Assembly (NCBI RefSeq): GCF_022347785.1
Contig: NZ_JAKRGA010000002.1
Coordinates: forward strand, 744,001 to 808,000
DNA from: Psychrobium sp. MM17-31
GTDB taxonomy: Bacteria > Pseudomonadota > Gammaproteobacteria > Enterobacterales > Psychrobiaceae
Direction: 5' to 3'
DNA: 64,000 nt
Shown here: piece by piece, positions 60,789-64,000 of the stretch
Numbering within the stretch: the stretch's first letter is position 1
Layout of the letters: each line of letters opens with the position of its first letter
Made by a program: the position numbers and the translations under genes
Notes under the pieces: model-generated
What the model was told of the DNA's origin: nothing
The model's database searches: none
What the model saw: the letters and a program-made list of their open reading frames with translations, nothing else

Positions 60789-62675
60789 ATGTCGTCACAG
60801 AGTCAATTTTCACTGTTTTCACAACGTCGTTTTTTGCCATATTTTATTACCCAAGCCTTGGGTGCTTTTAATGACAACCTCTATAAAAACGCACTCATTT
60901 TATTTATCGCGTTAATGGCGATTAACGATCAAGCACAATCGAGTTTATTGACTAATATTGCCGCAGGATTGTTTATCTTGCCGTTCTTCTTATTCTCGTC
61001 TATTGGCGGCCAAATCGCCGACAAATACGAAAAATCGCGACTCATTCGCGTCATAAAGCTCGCCGAAGTCGCCATTATGATCCTTGGCGCGTTGGCTCTT
61101 GTCTGGGAACAAACCAACCTGATGCTAGTCGTGCTATTTTTAATGGGCACGCAGTCAGCATTCTTTGGTCCTGTGAAATTCTCACTCTTGCCACAGCAGC
61201 TTGATAAAAGTGAGCTTGTTGGCGGTAATGGGCTTATTGAAATGGGTACCTTCCTCGCAATTTTAGGCGGTACGATTTGCGCAGGCTTGTTATTTGAATT
61301 TGAAAAAGCACTAATAATTGTCGCCGTTGCTGTTATCGCATTTGCCTTATTGGGCTATCTTGCCAGCCGCTCTATTCCACAAGCGCCAGCGAACGATCCT
61401 ACGCTAACCGTCAATTACAATCCCTTTAGTAGCATTAAAAAAACATTAGGCGATGTAAAAAAAGAACGTTCACTTTTCTTATCTATTCTGGCAATCAGCT
61501 GGTTTTGGTTTCTAGGAGCTGGCTACTTAACACAGTTTCCAGCGTTTGCACTAAGTGAACTAGGCGGCAATACGCAGCTAGTTACCTTATTGTTAGTTAT
61601 CTTTTCCTTTGGTGTTGGTCTTGGCTCTATCTTATGTGAAAGACTATCTGGCCACACCATCGAACTAGGCATTATCCCTATTGGCTCTATCGGCATGAGC
61701 GTCTTTGGCATTGATATTTATTTTGCTGCTCAGTCACTCATGGTGATTGATAACATGACGGCAATGGAGTTTGTTAGTCATAGCGAGAACTATCGTTTAC
61801 TTGCTGACTTATTACTACTCGCCATGTTTAGTGGCATCTATGTGGTGCCATTAAATGCATTAATTCAAACCCGTGGTGATGACAAGCAGCGCGCGCAAAT
61901 CATCGCAGCGAACAACGTGTTAAATGCATTATTTATGGTACTAAGCGCCGTAACCGCCATTGTATTACTTTCTGTATTAGAGTTATCTATCGTCGAATAT
62001 TTCTTAGTACTGGGCATCGCGAACCTAATTGTTGCTGGCTACATCTACTGGCAAGTGACCGAATTTGTGTTGCGCTTTGTGATTTGGATTATCAGTCATA
62101 CTATGTATCGCGTTAAACATCGTGGAATCAAGAATATCCCAGAACAAGGCGCTGCCGTGTTAGTGTGTAATCACGTCAGCTTTGTCGATGCACTACTTAT
62201 CGCAGGTAGTTCGCGTCGCCCAGTCCGCTTTGTGATGGATAAAACTATCGCCAATATGCCAGTAATGAAGTATGTATTTAAATGGGCGAAAACCATTCCT
62301 ATTTGTTCACCTAAACAAGATATCGATACTTATAACCGCGCGTTTGAGCAAATTAAGCAAGAGCTTGATGACGGTGAACTGGTGTGTATTTTCCCTGAAG
62401 GACGCATTACCAAGGACGGCGAACTTAACGAATTTAGAGGTGGCATCGAGAAAATCCTCGCGACTAATCCTGTGCCAGTCATTCCTATGGTATTAACAGG
62501 TTTGTGGGGCTCATTCTTTAGCCACAAAGACGGCCATGCATTTACCACTAAGCCGCGCCGTTTTTGGTCACGCGTTGGTTTAGTTGTCGACAAGCCGATT
62601 GCTGCACAAGATGCATCAGCTAAACATTTACAACAGGTTACCCAAAATCTGTTAGACAGCGAAGAAAAGCGTTAA
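60789..62675 (+). CDS. LplT-like MFS transporter fused to PlsC-type acyltransferase
   Basis: 628-residue two-domain protein. The first about 415 residues have twelve membrane segments of the MFS/LplT type (FFLFSSIGGQIADKYEKSRL; PLNALIQTRGDDKQRAQIIA). The last about 200 are a 1-acylglycerophosphate acyltransferase with the catalytic NHVSFVD motif (HX4D, about 455) and FPEGRITKDGELNEFRGG. In E. coli lysophospholipid is flipped by LplT and reacylated by Aas, which has a further AMP-binding domain; here that acyl-ACP synthetase domain is absent, so the acyl donor must come from elsewhere. Inferred role: lysophospholipid uptake and repair. Confidence 0.9.
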   Translation: MSSQSQFSLFSQRRFLPYFITQALGAFNDNLYKNALILFIALMAINDQAQSSLLTNIAAGLFILPFFLFSSIGGQIADKYEKSRLIRVIKLAEVAIMILGALALVWEQTNLMLVVLFLMGTQSAFFGPVKFSLLPQQLDKSELVGGNGLIEMGTFLAILGGTICAGLLFEFEKALIIVAVAVIAFALLGYLASRSIPQAPANDPTLTVNYNPFSSIKKTLGDVKKERSLFLSILAISWFWFLGAGYLTQFPAFALSELGGNTQLVTLLLVIFSFGVGLGSILCERLSGHTIELGIIPIGSIGMSVFGIDIYFAAQSLMVIDNMTAMEFVSHSENYRLLADLLLLAMFSGIYVVPLNALIQTRGDDKQRAQIIAANNVLNALFMVLSAVTAIVLLSVLELSIVEYFLVLGIANLIVAGYIYWQVTEFVLRFVIWIISHTMYRVKHRGIKNIPEQGAAVLVCNHVSFVDALLIAGSSRRPVRFVMDKTIANMPVMKYVFKWAKTIPICSPKQDIDTYNRAFEQIKQELDDGELVCIFPEGRITKDGELNEFRGGIEKILATNPVPVIPMVLTGLWGSFFSHKDGHAFTTKPRRFWSRVGLVVDKPIAAQDASAKHLQQVTQNLLDSEEKR

Positions 62676-62745
62676 TTATTAGTCGCTAAGCCTTTAAAAA
62701 TATGGTTAAGTATTCGCCACTATAATAACAAAGTAGGATTTTATT

Positions 62746-64000
62746 ATGTGGCGTTTACTTTTGCCCCTCTGGCTAACTTCAGTTTCCCTCACCGCCAACG
62801 CCCAGCAAAGTTTTGACGATGAGAAGTTTAACGATCTCACGCTGACCAAAGCCCAGCAGCTGCTAGCAAGTAAGAAGTTAACCAGTGTCGAACTGGTAAA
62901 TTTCTATTTACATCGCATCGAACAATACGATCAAACAGGGCCCAGCGTAAATTCTGTGCCGGTCATCAATCCAATGGCTTTAGCGATTGCGAAGCAATTA
63001 GATAACGAACGGGCAAAAGGACAATCTCGCGGGCCTTTACATGGCATTCCAGTGGTATTAAAAGACAATATCGATACCGGTGACGGCATGGCCAACACGG
63101 CTGGCTCCTTGGCGCTAAAAAATAACTACCCAACACAAGACGCTCACCTCGTCGCAAAATTAAGAGAAGCAGGGGCTATTATTCTAGGCAAAGCCAATCT
63201 AAGTGAATGGGCAAATTTTCGCGGCTATAAATCATCAAGCGGTTGGAGTGGCCTTTGGGGACAAACTAAAAATCCACATAACATAAATTACTCAACATGC
63301 GGTTCAAGCGCTGGCTCTGGTGCAGCTGTCGCAGGTGACTTTGCCTTACTTGCTATAGGCACTGAAACCGATGGTTCTATCACCTGCCCTTCAGCACTAA
63401 CAGGTATTGTTGGAATCAAGCCAACGCTTGGTACTGTTAGCCGCCAAGGTATTATTCCACTTGCTCACAGTCAAGATACTGCAGGCCCTATGGCAAAGAC
63501 AGTAGCTGGAGCAGTAACCGCATTGGACGCAATGCGTAATTTTGATGCCAAAGATCCGAATGCCATTAAAACCACTGACTCGTTGCTGCCTCACTTGAAA
63601 TTAAATGGTCTCAAAGGAAAACGCATTGGCATTGTTAGAAACCTTATGGGATATCACAAAGGGTTAGATGCGCAATTCGACATAGCCATCGCAGACTTAA
63701 AAAAGCGTGGCGCCATCATCGTAGATAACGCTGACATCCCAAATTTAGAACAAGCTGGAGAATATGAGTTTACCGTTTTACTGTATGAGTTTAAGCATGA
63801 TTTAAACAAGTATCTCACAGCTGCCAACACAGGATTTACGTTAAAAAAATTAATCGAGTTTAACAAAAAGCATGCTGACAAAGAGCTAGTACATTTCGGC
63901 CAAGAACTGTTTGTACAAGCTCAAGCAACAGCGGGGATAACTGACAAAGCCTACCTCAATGCCAGACAACAAGCCCAGCAGCTCATGGGCAAAAATGGAA
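62746..64000 (+). CDS. Secreted amidase of the amidase-signature family (C-terminus outside window)
   Basis: Open from ATG 62746-62748 to the end of the window (418 codons). A signal peptide is seen (MWRLLLPLWLTSVSLTANA), so the enzyme is periplasmic. The amidase-signature catalytic set is complete: Lys in IPVVLKDNIDTGDG, cis-Ser in STCGSSAGSGAAVAGDFA, and nucleophile Ser in GTETDGSITCPSALTG. It hydrolyses an amide of unknown identity. AGGA lies 7 bases before the ATG. The gene was identified by direct translation; the truncation is due to the window boundary. Confidence 0.9.
   Translation, partial: MWRLLLPLWLTSVSLTANAQQSFDDEKFNDLTLTKAQQLLASKKLTSVELVNFYLHRIEQYDQTGPSVNSVPVINPMALAIAKQLDNERAKGQSRGPLHGIPVVLKDNIDTGDGMANTAGSLALKNNYPTQDAHLVAKLREAGAIILGKANLSEWANFRGYKSSSGWSGLWGQTKNPHNINYSTCGSSAGSGAAVAGDFALLAIGTETDGSITCPSALTGIVGIKPTLGTVSRQGIIPLAHSQDTAGPMAKTVAGAVTALDAMRNFDAKDPNAIKTTDSLLPHLKLNGLKGKRIGIVRNLMGYHKGLDAQFDIAIADLKKRGAIIVDNADIPNLEQAGEYEFTVLLYEFKHDLNKYLTAANTGFTLKKLIEFNKKHADKELVHFGQELFVQAQATAGITDKAYLNARQQAQQLMGKNG

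Overview
The window is a contiguous stretch of chromosome from an AT-leaning marine-type gammaproteobacterium, most likely of the order Alteromonadales (Shewanella/Psychrobium/Colwellia-like). The evidence is the gene order gcvA-ygdD-rlmM, the hemA/lolB divergent block with prfA-prmC-sirB2-sirB1-kdsA on one side and ispE-prs-rplY-pth-ychF on the other, a Met/Leu/Gln tRNA array next to a UbiF-like gene, arcA facing a stand-alone HPt gene, and a GntR-prpB-prpC-acnD-prpF methylcitrate operon. I cannot fix the genus from sequence alone. No phage, transposase, CRISPR array or rRNA gene is visible.

Region by region: 1-2071 holds rlmM (cut by the window edge), ygdD and gcvA on the minus strand. 2214-2489 is a small secreted protein. 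2644-10993 is the minus-strand kdsA...hemA block, into which a DUF819 membrane protein and an HD-GYP response regulator are inserted. 11138-16299 is the plus-strand lolB-ispE-prs-rplY-pth-ychF block, with a strongly folded 3' UTR between prs and rplY. 16536-17748 carries a YrbL-like protein and a GNAT acetyltransferase. 17787-18525 carries six tRNA genes (three exact pairs) read leftward from a clear promoter. 18735-27280 carries a UbiF-like hydroxylase, a DMT transporter, a small secreted protein, an alkaline phosphatase lipoprotein, rsmC, arcA, an HPt protein and a secreted cyanophycinase-like protein. 27606-37378 carries folE2, gltB-gltD, mtnN, a CobD/CbiB-like membrane protein and an alpha/beta hydrolase. 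37733-41324 carries a large TonB-dependent receptor and a DUF3016 protein.

41381-48462 is a complete 2-methylcitrate (propionate) operon with its GntR regulator and two GTCGAC-centred operator palindromes; a palindrome-rich element lies between acnD and prpF. 48629-52504 is a MarR-endonuclease V-like-small protein set divergent from three tandem GST genes. 52505-55274 has a secreted isoaspartyl peptidase, an M28 peptidase and a SigZ-like sigma factor. 55368-60622 is a SoxR-controlled RND efflux operon (adaptor, pump, flavodoxin-like oxidoreductase) divergent from soxR, with a soxbox inside a 19-bp-spaced promoter. 60789-64000 has a LplT-PlsC fusion and a secreted amidase cut by the window end.

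Most of the window is conserved housekeeping sequence. The best leads are non-coding: the folded prs 3' UTR (13624-13768), the folE2 leader with a possible pseudoknot and Shine-Dalgarno-sequestering helix (27496-27595), the paired TTACG-N4-CGTAA sites upstream of gltB, and the composite palindrome at 42631-42879. Among proteins, the degenerate cyanophycinase-like secreted protein, the short endonuclease V variant, and the coupling of arcA with an HPt protein merit a second look.
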